A DNA stretch of 11,939 bases from Moorena producens 3L (GCF_000211815.1 NZ_GL890938.1:1-11939), one strand, 5' to 3'. Positions 1-7,057 are shown, counted from the stretch's first letter. Notes: generated by a model not told the origin, from the sequence alone. Translations and numbers: made by a program.

Positions 1-74
1 GTGCGTTAGGGGTGGACTTGCCCTAATTGTTTGCTTCTTAGCCAGCCTTGGTATAGTCCGCTCCGTAACGCACC
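1..74. repeat. Dispersed inverted-repeat element, left end cut by window edge
   Basis: The first ten bases (GTGCGTTAGG) pair with CCGTAACGCAC at 63-73, leaving a single-base bulge and a loop of about 50 nt. The same design (GGTGNGTTA-GG ... CCGTAACNCACC) recurs at 5226-5293, where the variable base pair is swapped between the two arms. No ORF lies inside it, so it resembles a non-autonomous dispersed repeat. Its left boundary is outside the window. Confidence 0.5.
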
Positions 75-113
75 ACCAGGTCAAACAGCCAAAGTAAAAT
101 TCACAAAAAAAAT

Positions 114-151
114 GTTAGCGTTCGCGTAGCGTCTCTTTCAGAGAATCGCAT
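114..151 (+). repeat. Small dispersed hairpin repeat, copy A
   Basis: A 16-mer, TAGCGTTCGCGTAGCG (116-131), is followed by a perfect 5-bp hairpin: TCTCT (132-136), loop TTC, AGAGA (140-144). Then come AT and CGC, the CGC pairing back with the GCG at 129-131. The same design with a different stem occurs at 3629-3666 in reverse orientation. The 16-mer recurs with one substitution at 7374-7389. Confidence 0.55.
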
Positions 152-213
152 TTTTTTGATAAGTAATTTTATCGAGAGTATCGGTAATAGTAAATCGAAA
201 AAGTAATTAATTT

Positions 214-283
214 TGATAATTTTTTCCCGATTCCCGATTCCCGATTCCCGATTCCCGATTCCCGATTCCCTACTCCCTATATT
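214..283. repeat. STRR heptamer array (CCCGATT) with conserved flanks
   Basis: Six perfect CCCGATT heptamers (226-267) are followed by CCCTACT and CCCTATA. Heptanucleotide tandem arrays of this type are known in filamentous cyanobacteria as STRR sequences. The left flank TGATAATTTTTTCCC (214-228) is identical to 7058-7072. The right flank, reverse-complemented, matches the start of the array at 5139-5150. The stretch 1-361 otherwise holds no gene. Confidence 0.9.
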
Positions 284-290
284 TCCCTGT

Positions 291-348
291 GTTAAACTAT
301 ATATAGATTGGGTTTCAAGCATCTACTAGTTAATGCTATATAGTAAAC
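291..348. promoter_or_regulatory. Imperfect inverted repeat upstream of the hydrolase-STAND gene
   Basis: GTTAAACTATATA (291-303) faces TATATAGTAAAC (337-348). The inner 8 bp (ACTATATA/TATATAGT) match perfectly, and the arms are separated by 33 nt. The right arm ends just before the GGAGG ribosome binding site. The AT-rich arms contain TATATA-like hexamers that could be -10 elements, but no convincing -35 is visible. This could be an operator or a promoter region, and the assignment is weak. Confidence 0.3.
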
Positions 349-349
349 T

Positions 350-354
350 GGAGG
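350..354 (+). promoter_or_regulatory. Ribosome binding site deciding the TTG start at 362
   Basis: GGAGG lies 7 nt upstream of the TTG at 362. The first in-frame ATG (383) would sit 28 nt from this motif and has no Shine-Dalgarno of its own. TTG is therefore the better supported start. Confidence 0.7.
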
Positions 355-361
355 CTAATCC

Positions 362-1198
362 TTGACTAAATTAACCGGCTTGATGGAAATCTCAAGCCAT
401 CAGGACTCATTGCCCAGTGCGGATGTCGTATTTGTTCACGGGCTGGGAGGGGATGCTAGAAGCACGTGGCATCCCGAGGGAAAACGGGATGATGATGACT
501 TCTGGCCAGTTTGGTTAGGAAACGATCAGCTAGGTCTTAATATCTGGTCTTTTGGGTATGACGCTGAAGGGACAAACTGGAAAAACAACAGCAGTATGCC
601 CCTTTTTGACCAAGCCAGTAATTTATTAGATTGGTTAGATATCCACGATATTGGCAAGCGTCCATTAGTATTTATTACTCACAGTATGGGCGGTCTTTTA
701 GTCAAAAAAATGCTTAACAGTGCCTTGACGTTTCAAAAGCAAGCTATTCTTGAGCAGACTAAAGGGATTGTATTCCTGGCTACTCCCCACACTGGTGCTC
801 ATCTCGCTAATTTAATTGATAATATTGGCGTTTTGGCACAAACCACCGTAAGTGTCAAAGAACTAAAAGCTCATTCCCCTCAGTTAAGGGAATTAAATGA
901 GTGGTATCGAGAAAACGTTCGGAGTCTAGGAATTGCTACAAAGGTCTATTATGAAACCCAGCCTGTAAAAGGAATTTTGGTGGTAGACCCAGATAGTGCT
1001 AACCCAGGCATTGAAAAAGTGAAGCCGGTTGCTATGGCAAATAACCATATTGACCTATGCAAACCAGAGTCTCAAAACAGTCAGGTCTATCTTGGTGTCA
1101 AGAAATTTATCAAAGAATGCGTCAACACTCCTGTGCGCCTAACGGATGACAGCAACGGAACAGTTTATGTTGGCGAGATTCGTATTCATGAGCATTAG
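362..1198 (+). CDS. Alpha/beta-hydrolase (serine esterase/lipase-like) domain, N-terminal part of a split NLR-like protein
   Basis: This 278-residue alpha/beta-hydrolase resembles the DUF676/PGAP1-like serine esterase group. Visible motifs are an oxyanion-type VFVHGLGG (residues 23-30), the nucleophile elbow THSMGG (106-111, Ser108), TPHTG (141-145), acidic candidates in VVDPDSA (207-213), and NNHIDL with His229 as the likely catalytic histidine. There is no signal peptide or membrane helix, so it is probably cytoplasmic. The TTG start is chosen because GGAGG sits 7 nt upstream. The frame ends in TAG at 1196-1198 and stays open in the same phase into an NB-ARC domain. This suggests the hydrolase is the N-terminal effector of one large protein of about 1050 codons rather than a free enzyme. 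It could still work alone as a small esterase. The substrate (lipid, ester or thioester) cannot be read from the sequence. Confidence 0.85.
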   Translation: MTKLTGLMEISSHQDSLPSADVVFVHGLGGDARSTWHPEGKRDDDDFWPVWLGNDQLGLNIWSFGYDAEGTNWKNNSSMPLFDQASNLLDWLDIHDIGKRPLVFITHSMGGLLVKKMLNSALTFQKQAILEQTKGIVFLATPHTGAHLANLIDNIGVLAQTTVSVKELKAHSPQLRELNEWYRENVRSLGIATKVYYETQPVKGILVVDPDSANPGIEKVKPVAMANNHIDLCKPESQNSQVYLGVKKFIKECVNTPVRLTDDSNGTVYVGEIRIHEH

Positions 1199-1354
1199 CT
1201 GAAGTCGTCCGACCGGGAACGGACAAAGTTAAATCCCCCCACTAACATTACTAATCGAGGCACTCCCCACTTTGTCGGGAGACAAGATCAACTTGAGCAG
1301 CTCCATCGGGAACTTCAACAGACCGATAAACTAGCAATTTGTGCCATTGCCGGA
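1196..1354 (+). other. In-frame amber codon and start-less linker joining hydrolase and NB-ARC
   Basis: TAG at 1196-1198 is the only stop in a single reading frame running from 362 to 3514. From 1199 to 1354 the frame is open and encodes a linker, then FVGRQDQLEQL (codons 304-314 counted from 362) and the hydrophobic strand that precedes the P-loop, all expected N-terminal parts of an NB-ARC/STAND module. This stretch has no in-frame ATG, GTG or TTG, only CTG at 1199 and ATT at 1247, 1337 and 1346, and no clear Shine-Dalgarno. The first ATG (1355) is the Met inside the Walker A motif. The interruption could be a recent nonsense mutation, an assembly error, programmed readthrough, or non-canonical re-initiation. 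Confidence 0.85.
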
Positions 1355-3514
1355 ATGGGGGGTGTGGGCAAAACCGAATTAGCTCTACAATATGCTCTGA
1401 AATATCAGGAAAACTACCCTGGTGGTAGGTGCTGGTTATCGGTGCGGGGTGCAGATCTCGGAACTCAAATTGTTAGGTTTGGGCGTACCGAATTAGGATT
1501 AACGATTCCAGATGAACTCGATTTCAACGAGCAGGTAAGATACTGCTGGAGAAATTGGCGAGAAGGAACAGTATTAATTGTGCTGGATGATGTCCCTTCT
1601 TTCGGCAAGGACTATAAACAGAGAATTCAGCCCTACTTACCTCCAGCCCAATCCCGCTTTAAAGTACTGGTCACCAGTCGTCAGCGGCCAGGGGCTTCTT
1701 ACCGACGACTTGACTTGGATGTACTATCCCCAGAAGCAGCATTGGAATTATTGCGTACCCTTGTTGGAAAAGAGCGCATTGACAAGGAAATAAACGAAGC
1801 AGAAGCCCTCTGTAAATGGTTGGGTTATTTGCCCTTGGGCTTAGAGTTAGTCGGACGATATTTAGATCTAGATCAAACGTTAACTATCGCTAAAGTTCAG
1901 AAACGTTTAGAAAAACAGAAATTAGCAGCTAAGGCATTACTTTGTCCTGAAGACCAAGGGGAAATGACAACCCAGTTTGCAGGAGTAGCAGCAGCCTTTG
2001 AGTTATCCTGGCAGGAGTTGCCACCAGAAGCCCAGCAGTTAGGATGTCGTCTGAGTCTGTTTGCTCAAGCTCCTTTTGATTGGTTCCTGGTCGAGAATTG
2101 TCTTATCGAAACTGAAGATGAGGAAGAATGGGAAGAAGAACAAGAAGAATTGGAGGAGTTACGTAATCGCTTTTTGGTAAATCGTAATCTGTTGCAACTG
2201 ACAGAATATAAAACCTATCGACTTCATCAACTAATTCGAGAATTTTTCCAGACCAAGCTGGCTGAATTACCAGAGGCCAATAGCTACAAGCAAAGCTTTT
2301 GTAAGGCAATGGTGGCTATAGCAGAAAAAATTCCAAAAATTCCTTATACACCAACTAAAGAAATCACTGCAGTAGTTAGCCCCCTCATCCGTCATTTAGC
2401 CGAAACTGCTACTGTCCTAACTGACTGGATCAGGGATGAAGATATAATAAAGCCCTTTGCTAGCTTAGGGAAATTATATCACGGTCAAGGTATCTATGAC
2501 CAGGCTGAACTGTGGTATCAGCAATGTCTAAAGATAACTAGAAGCCGCTTGGGTCACCACCATCCCCATGTGGCCGAAAGTCTCAACAACCTGGCTGGAC
2601 TTTACTATGATCAGGGGCGGTATGATCAAGCCGAACCCCTCTATAAACGGGCATTGGATATGATAAAGCGGCTGCTGGGTGAAGACCATCCCGATGTGGC
2701 CGACAGTCTCAACAACCTGGCATTACTCTACTATGCTCAGGGGCGGTATGATCAAGCCGAAACCCTCTATATCGATGCTTTGGAGCTGTTGAAGAAGCTG
2801 CTGGGTGAAGACCATCCCGATGTGGCCGACAGTCTCAACAACCTGGCATTACTCTACCATGCTCAGGGGCGGTATGATCAAGCCGAAACCCTCTATAAAC
2901 GGGCATTGGATATGATAAAGCGGCTGCTGGGTGAAGACCATCCCCATGTGGCCAAAACTCTCAACAACCTGGCTGGACTTTACGATGATCAGGGGCGGTA
3001 TGATCAAGCCGAACCCCTCTATAAACGGGCATTGGATATGAGAAAGCAGCTGCTGGTGCTGTGTGAAAACCATCCCGATGTGGCCGACAGTCTCAACAAT
3101 CTGGCTGCACTGTACTATGCTCAGAGGCGGTATGATGAGGCCGAACCCCTCTCTAAACAGGCATTGGAGATGAGAAAACAGCGGCTGGGTCACTACCATC
3201 CCGATGTCGCCCAAAGTCTCAACAATCTGGCTGCACTGTACTATGATCAGAGGCGGTATGATGAGGCCGAACCCCTCCATCAACAGGCATTGGAGATGAG
3301 AAAGCAGCTGCTGGGTGAAGATCATCCTGATATAGCCCAAAGTCTCAACAACCTGGCAACACTCTACCAAGCTCAGGGGCGGTACGATGAGGCGGAACCC
3401 CTTTTTGTCCAAGCATTGGAGATTGCCGAACGGAAGTTAGGCTTAAACCATCCTAACACGGTAACCTTTGGTGATAATTTGAAAAGGTTGCGCGATATCC
3501 TTAATAATACTTAA
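1199..3514 (+). CDS. NB-ARC STAND NTPase with kinesin-light-chain-type TPR array, C-terminal part of a split NLR-like protein
   Basis: The open frame gives 771 residues from 1199; the first canonical start (ATG 1355) gives 719 but begins inside Walker A. Numbered from that Met: Walker A is GMGGVGKTE (Lys6), Walker B LIVLDDV (74-80), the sensor-like segment VLVTSR (104-109), and the GLPL-like motif YLPLGLEL (158-165). A winged-helix-like region follows, with FELSWQELP near 215 and RLHQLIREFF (289-298). A very acidic insert lies at about 254-269. TPRs start at residue 403: seven 42-44-residue units plus a degenerate leading unit and a C-terminal cap. In STAND proteins the repeats sense a ligand and the NTPase oligomerises to activate the N-terminal effector, here the hydrolase encoded in the same frame. 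A defence role is inference. Because no usable start precedes the P-loop, this is probably the rear part of one gene, possibly a pseudogene. Confidence 0.85.
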   Translation: MKSSDRERTKLNPPTNITNRGTPHFVGRQDQLEQLHRELQQTDKLAICAIAGMGGVGKTELALQYALKYQENYPGGRCWLSVRGADLGTQIVRFGRTELGLTIPDELDFNEQVRYCWRNWREGTVLIVLDDVPSFGKDYKQRIQPYLPPAQSRFKVLVTSRQRPGASYRRLDLDVLSPEAALELLRTLVGKERIDKEINEAEALCKWLGYLPLGLELVGRYLDLDQTLTIAKVQKRLEKQKLAAKALLCPEDQGEMTTQFAGVAAAFELSWQELPPEAQQLGCRLSLFAQAPFDWFLVENCLIETEDEEEWEEEQEELEELRNRFLVNRNLLQLTEYKTYRLHQLIREFFQTKLAELPEANSYKQSFCKAMVAIAEKIPKIPYTPTKEITAVVSPLIRHLAETATVLTDWIRDEDIIKPFASLGKLYHGQGIYDQAELWYQQCLKITRSRLGHHHPHVAESLNNLAGLYYDQGRYDQAEPLYKRALDMIKRLLGEDHPDVADSLNNLALLYYAQGRYDQAETLYIDALELLKKLLGEDHPDVADSLNNLALLYHAQGRYDQAETLYKRALDMIKRLLGEDHPHVAKTLNNLAGLYDDQGRYDQAEPLYKRALDMRKQLLVLCENHPDVADSLNNLAALYYAQRRYDEAEPLSKQALEMRKQRLGHYHPDVAQSLNNLAALYYDQRRYDEAEPLHQQALEMRKQLLGEDHPDIAQSLNNLATLYQAQGRYDEAEPLFVQALEIAERKLGLNHPNTVTFGDNLKRLRDILNNT
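2561..3511 (+). repeat. TPR-coding tandem repeat, 126-bp units
   Basis: Seven complete units begin at 2561, 2687, 2813, 2939, 3071, 3197 and 3323, with a partial cap from 3449. Each unit has the form HP-DVA-SLNNLA-LY-QGRYD-AE-LY-ALDM-K-LLGED. Units 2 and 3 differ at one base over their first 84 nt. Unit 4 carries a 6-bp insertion (132 bp; residues LLVLCEN instead of LLGED), consistent with slippage in the CTGCTGGTGCTG stretch. The near-identity indicates recent unit duplication or gene conversion. Confidence 0.9.
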
Positions 3515-3607
3515 TTTTTGAGGTATTTTCAGAATAAATTGGCTATTTGGTGCGATGTATTCATAACAATGACTAGTTATCAAAAGAAATTGTAATTCAC
3601 CCTACAG

Positions 3608-3666
3608 GATTGACCTTTGGTCACGCTAAGCGATGCTCCTTTGGAGCCGCTAAAAGCGAACGCATT
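3608..3666 (-). repeat. Small dispersed hairpin repeat, copy B, with a second hairpin
   Basis: Two adjacent hairpins have TTT loops: TGACC/GGTCA (3611-3623) and AGCG-AT-GCTCC/GGAGC-CGCT (3629-3651). Read on the minus strand, the second becomes GCGTTCGC-TTTTAGCG, then GCTCC, AAA, GGAGC, AT and CGCT. This is the design of copy A at 116-149 with a different but still paired stem. It lies in the 425-bp gene-free spacer between the STAND gene and htrA. Confidence 0.55.
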
Positions 3667-3747
3667 CTCAACCCAACAACCAAAGAATAGCTCTCTTTAC
3701 CAAATTCCTATCAAAAGCGCTATAATAAAATATTACCCTATATTATT

Positions 3748-3789
3748 CCCACACCCCACACCCCACACCCCACACCCCACACCCCACAC
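3748..3789. repeat. STRR heptamer array (CCCACAC x6)
   Basis: Six perfect tandem copies of CCCACAC fill 42 bp in the spacer upstream of the htrA promoter. The period is the same as in the GGGAATC arrays but the motif is different. Confidence 0.95.
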
Positions 3790-3870
3790 GTGAGGTCTTT
3801 GTCAAAAAACCTACCTTTATCAGCACTCCCCACCCGCTATTTCACGTAACTCCAAAATATTCTTCGGCCA

Positions 3871-3905
3871 ACACTTGACATTTTTCAGTAAAGTGTAAGT
3901 ATATA
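3871..3905 (+). promoter_or_regulatory. Sigma70-type promoter of the HtrA gene
   Basis: TTGACA (3875-3880) is a perfect -35 element. The -10 is TATATA (3900-3905) or GTATAT (3899-3904), giving a spacer of 18-19 nt. The predicted 5' UTR is about 25-30 nt before the ATG at 3940. A 6-bp inverted repeat, ACACTT (3871-3876) and AAGTGT (3891-3896), overlaps the -35 and spacer and could bind a regulator. Confidence 0.55.
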
Positions 3906-3939
3906 GACCCCAAAAGCAATTAGTGAAATTACTAGAACC

Positions 3940-5136
3940 ATGAGTTTATCCCTAAAGCAGCTGACCGTTTATCTGACATTGCTGGGCTTGGGCGGAGGTG
4001 CAGGGGTTTTGGGTAGTCGCTATCTCATGGCAGAGCAAGAGGTAATCAGACGCCCACAAATCGTTCCAGCAGTATTACAACCATTCACGCCACAACGACC
4101 AACGGTTAAACCCCAGAGAAACCTGAATTTCATTGCTAAAGCGGTAGAGAAAGTAGGTCCGGCAGTGGTGAGAATCGATGCAGCCCGTCAGGTATCACGG
4201 GATATCCCACAACCGTTCCACAATCCCTTCTTTAGGCGCTTTTTTGGGGATGACCTGCCTATGCCAAAACAGCGCATCGAGCAAGGCACCGGCTCTGGGT
4301 TTATCCTCAGCTCCGATGGACGCTTGATTACCAATGCCCACGTTGTAGAAGGCACAGAGGAAGTTAAAGTCACCCTAAAAGACGGTCGCAGCTTTGACGG
4401 TCAAGTGGTGGGCACTGACCCAGTCACCGATGTAGCCGTAGTCAAAATTGAAGCAACGGACTTGCCCACAGTCAACTTGGGTAAAGCAGAGAATTTGACC
4501 CCAGGAGAATGGGCGATCGCTATTGGTAATCCCCTCGGTTTAGATAATACTGTAACCGTCGGTATCATCAGTGCTTTAGGGCGCTCCAGTTCCCAGGTCG
4601 GGGTTCCTGAAAAACGGGTCAGCTTTATCCAAACTGATGCCGCAATTAACCCTGGTAATTCTGGTGGACCGTTGTTGAATGCCACTGGTGAAGTAGTTGG
4701 GATTAACACCGCTATTAGAGCCAATGCCCAAGGCTTAGGGTTTGCTATCCCGGTGGAAACTGCCGAACGGATTGCCAATCAACTATTTTCCAAAGGTAAA
4801 GTTGAGCATCCTTACCTAGGCATTCAGATGGTGACCGTGACCCCAGAGTTGAGAGAAAAAATTAATCAAGACCAAGACTTTGACCTGAAAGTCACCCAAG
4901 ATGATGGGGTTTTAATCGTCCGGGTGGTGCCAGGCTCCCCCGCCCAGAGAGCTGGTTTCAAATCAGGAGATATCATTAAAACCGTTGGGTCGAAACCAGT
5001 TAAAAATGCCACTGAGGTTCAGCAGGGTGTGGAAGCCTCTGAAGTTGGCTCCCAGTTAGAGGTGGAAGTGCTTCGTAACGGTAAGACCAAACTAATCGTG
5101 GTGCGACCAGGGGCTTTTCCCATGGAAAATCGATGA
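3940..5136 (+). CDS. HtrA/Deg-family trypsin-like serine protease with one PDZ domain
   Basis: This 398-residue protein has an N-terminal hydrophobic segment (about residues 8-30) typical of a signal or membrane anchor, so the protease should act in the periplasm or at the thylakoid/plasma membrane. The trypsin-like domain shows the full catalytic triad: His134 in TNAHVV, Asp164 in VTDVAVV and Ser241 in GNSGGPL. A single PDZ domain covers about residues 292-390, with PYLGIQM at its start. Cyanobacteria usually carry three paralogues (HtrA, HhoA, HhoB) that degrade damaged envelope and photosynthetic proteins during stress. Length and one PDZ fit all three, so I give no symbol. The ATG at 3940 follows a good promoter but only a weak Shine-Dalgarno. 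The gene stands alone and converges on the DUF815 gene. Confidence 0.93.
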   Translation: MSLSLKQLTVYLTLLGLGGGAGVLGSRYLMAEQEVIRRPQIVPAVLQPFTPQRPTVKPQRNLNFIAKAVEKVGPAVVRIDAARQVSRDIPQPFHNPFFRRFFGDDLPMPKQRIEQGTGSGFILSSDGRLITNAHVVEGTEEVKVTLKDGRSFDGQVVGTDPVTDVAVVKIEATDLPTVNLGKAENLTPGEWAIAIGNPLGLDNTVTVGIISALGRSSSQVGVPEKRVSFIQTDAAINPGNSGGPLLNATGEVVGINTAIRANAQGLGFAIPVETAERIANQLFSKGKVEHPYLGIQMVTVTPELREKINQDQDFDLKVTQDDGVLIVRVVPGSPAQRAGFKSGDIIKTVGSKPVKNATEVQQGVEASEVGSQLEVEVLRNGKTKLIVVRPGAFPMENR

Positions 5137-5138
5137 TC

Positions 5139-5218
5139 ATATAGGGAGTAGGGAATCGGGAATCGGGAATCGGGAATCGGGAATCGGGAATCGGGAATCG
5201 GGAATCGGGAATCGGGAG
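5139..5218. repeat. STRR heptamer array (GGGAATC x9)
   Basis: Nine perfect GGGAATC units (5151-5213) are preceded by GGGAGTA (5144-5150) and end in a partial unit. The array begins a few bases after the htrA stop. The sequence ATATAGGGAGTA (5139-5150) is the reverse complement of the right flank of the array at 226-282. Confidence 0.95.
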
Positions 5219-5225
5219 TTCGTAG

Positions 5226-5293
5226 GGTGGGTTAGGCGCGGTCAGGGATTTTGAGGGATTACCAATCAGTGTTGCTGCGCGCCGTAACCCACC
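5226..5293. repeat. Dispersed inverted-repeat element (15-bp arms)
   Basis: GGTGGGTTAGGCGCG (5226-5240) pairs with CGCGCCGTAACCCACC (5278-5293), with one bulged base and a 37-nt loop. It lies between two convergent genes (HtrA and DUF815), where a strong hairpin could help end transcription, although no T-tract follows. The arms match the design of the element at 1-74. Confidence 0.6.
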
Positions 5294-5408
5294 GTGTTCA
5301 AATTTAGATCGCAAGTGTGGGCAGTAACTAGGTGGGTAGTAGCTAGCTACAGAATTAGCAAGCTGAGTTAATCGCTCTGTGTAGTGCCCATCCTACATCT
5401 ACATCTCT

Positions 5409-6767
5409 TCACGACTCCCGACTCCCGACTCCCGACTCCCGATTCCCCATTTCCTCTGCTTGTAAAAAATTAATAAATTGTCGTGCTGTCCTACCAGAGA
5501 AACCATTGGCTCGGATTGCCCACTGTAAGGCACGAGGTCTGATTTCACTAGGTTCAAGGGGGATTTGGGCTAGGGTAGCTAGATGTTGGACAATCTTGAG
5601 GTAGGTTTTCTGGTCAGCTTTCTCAAAGGTTAGGGTTAAGCCAAAGCGATCGCTAAACGAAAGTTTCTCGTGAACCGTATCCCAACCATGAACCTCTTCA
5701 TTGCTAGGACGGGGACGGTCTTCAAAGAATTCTCGAATCAAGTGTCGTCGATTAGAGGTCGCGTAAACCACAACATTGTCAGGTCGTGCTGTTAAATTCC
5801 CTTCCAACATTACCTTTAAAGCTTTGTAGGAATCATTATCCTCTTCAAAGGATAAATCATCGATAAAGATAATAAATTTTTGAGGCTGGTCTCGCAATTG
5901 CTCGGTAATCACCGGTAAATCGATCATCTCTGATTTCGGGACTTCAATAATTCGCAATCCCCGCTCACCGTATTCATTTAACAACGCCTTGACCAAAGAA
6001 GACTTACCTGAACCGCGACTACCGTAAAGTAATACATTCAGGGCTCGGTAGCCTTTCAGCAGAAACTCTGTATTCTTGAGCAATTGCGTCCGCGCCAATT
6101 CATAGCCCACCAGCTCACTGAGTCTAATCGGATCTGGATTAGCAATACCAAACAACTGACCTGATTGCCAACGAAACCCCTGATAGTCAGCAAAAAGTCC
6201 AGTGCCAAACTCTCGATAGTATGCCGCGATCGCCTCCAAGCCATCAGCCCAATTGTCTAAATTATTTAGTTTAGCTTGTAGATCAGCTTGCCATCGACTA
6301 CGTTTATCACTCTGGTCAGACCCAGACCTGGATTGACTTGACTCACAATTCCAAGGCACCAGTTCAACTGGTAAAACAGATGCTCTTTTGACCCACTTAC
6401 AAAGTTGTTTAGTGCTGCACTTATAGATATTTTGTAAAGCTTGTAAGTCATGACGAGCCGCCTCTACCAATGCTGGGGGTAATGTTTCTAATTCAGAACC
6501 TTGCACTTGCCTGGTAAAGGAATTATCAGCCCTAAGGATTTGCCTAAACAGATAATATTGCCAACTTTCGTTTTTGCTAGCTAACCCTTGAAACCAGTCA
6601 CCATAAGCTTTTAAACAACGGATGTCATCCACATCCCTGTTCACTATAGCTTCTAATAGTTTCAAAAAAGCTAAACCTACCCCTTCACTCAATACTGATT
6701 GATAAACTAGCAAAGATGCAGCTTGGTAGCGGAGGTTTTGAATTGAATCAATCGTTTGTTTATCCAC
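5409..6767 (-). CDS. DUF815-type AAA ATPase of unknown function
   Basis: This 452-residue protein has a C-terminal P-loop AAA module: Walker A GSRGSGKSS (residues 249-257), Walker B FIIFIDDL (298-305), sensor-1-like ATSN (336-339) and SDRFGL (372-377) with a candidate arginine finger. The N-terminal half (1-210) is mostly helical and has no motif I recognise. The order fits the DUF815 family of predicted ATPases, whose role is not established. The start is GTG at 6765-6767: an in-frame stop lies 19-21 bases upstream and no early Met follows. No clear Shine-Dalgarno is visible. The last 12 residues (GNRESGVGSRES) are encoded by the STRR array at 5413-5447, so the natural C-terminus has been replaced or extended by repeat DNA. 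The sequence does not reveal a partner or substrate. Confidence 0.85.
   Translation of the reverse strand: MDKQTIDSIQNLRYQAASLLVYQSVLSEGVGLAFLKLLEAIVNRDVDDIRCLKAYGDWFQGLASKNESWQYYLFRQILRADNSFTRQVQGSELETLPPALVEAARHDLQALQNIYKCSTKQLCKWVKRASVLPVELVPWNCESSQSRSGSDQSDKRSRWQADLQAKLNNLDNWADGLEAIAAYYREFGTGLFADYQGFRWQSGQLFGIANPDPIRLSELVGYELARTQLLKNTEFLLKGYRALNVLLYGSRGSGKSSLVKALLNEYGERGLRIIEVPKSEMIDLPVITEQLRDQPQKFIIFIDDLSFEEDNDSYKALKVMLEGNLTARPDNVVVYATSNRRHLIREFFEDRPRPSNEEVHGWDTVHEKLSFSDRFGLTLTFEKADQKTYLKIVQHLATLAQIPLEPSEIRPRALQWAIRANGFSGRTARQFINFLQAEEMGNRESGVGSRES
5413..5447. repeat. STRR heptamer array (GACTCCC) inside the 3' end of the DUF815 gene
   Basis: Four GACTCCC units are followed by GATTCCC. 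Read on the minus strand they encode the C-terminal tail of the DUF815 protein. The TGA stop (5409-5411) lies immediately beyond the array. Confidence 0.92.
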
Positions 6768-6788
6768 AATAGGGTTTTCAGTTGGTTA

Positions 6789-6830
6789 GGGAATCGGGAA
6801 TCGGGAATCGGGAATCGGGAATCGGGAATT
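6789..6830. repeat. STRR heptamer array (GGGAATC x5)
   Basis: Five perfect GGGAATC units (6789-6823) plus GGGAATT lie just upstream of the GTG start of the leftward DUF815 gene. The DUF815 gene therefore has an STRR array at both ends. Confidence 0.95.
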
Positions 6831-7057
6831 CAGAAGAGGCAATAGGCAATAGGCAAAAGTTGATTTTAGTTTGATGTTTTGATGTTTTAAAAATGTCACC
6901 GATAAACTACTTTAAGGATTTACTTTTTTTGCTAAAAATACTGATATCCTCTATTATTAATCAACTTTACTAAGTGACGACTATTGCCTCTAGCATGAAT
7001 GCCTTTTGTCTAGACTTTAGGTACTAATTTATCATATAGCAATCCGTGTCGTAATTG

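Noticed and set aside
224..281. Possible CRISPR array in the regular repeats
   Set aside because: Units are 7 bp with no spacers between them, so these are tandem heptamer arrays; no cas gene is present.
101..322. 73-residue minus-strand ORF with ESGIGNR repeats
   Set aside because: Its repeats are translated STRR heptamers and the rest is low-complexity; there is no Shine-Dalgarno or family resemblance.
1188..1202. ATG at 1188 overlapping the amber as a coupled start for the NB-ARC part
   Set aside because: It is in another frame and meets TGA at 1200-1202 after four codons, so it cannot start the NB-ARC frame.
2849..3412. 187-residue minus-strand ORF antisense to the TPR array
   Set aside because: It is a periodic shadow of the TPR-coding units: its repeats mirror the 126-bp period, and the plus strand encodes a clear TPR protein.
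5000..5314. 104-residue minus-strand ORF with IPDSRFP repeats
   Set aside because: It is translated from the STRR array plus the antisense of the htrA 3' end; no domain is visible.
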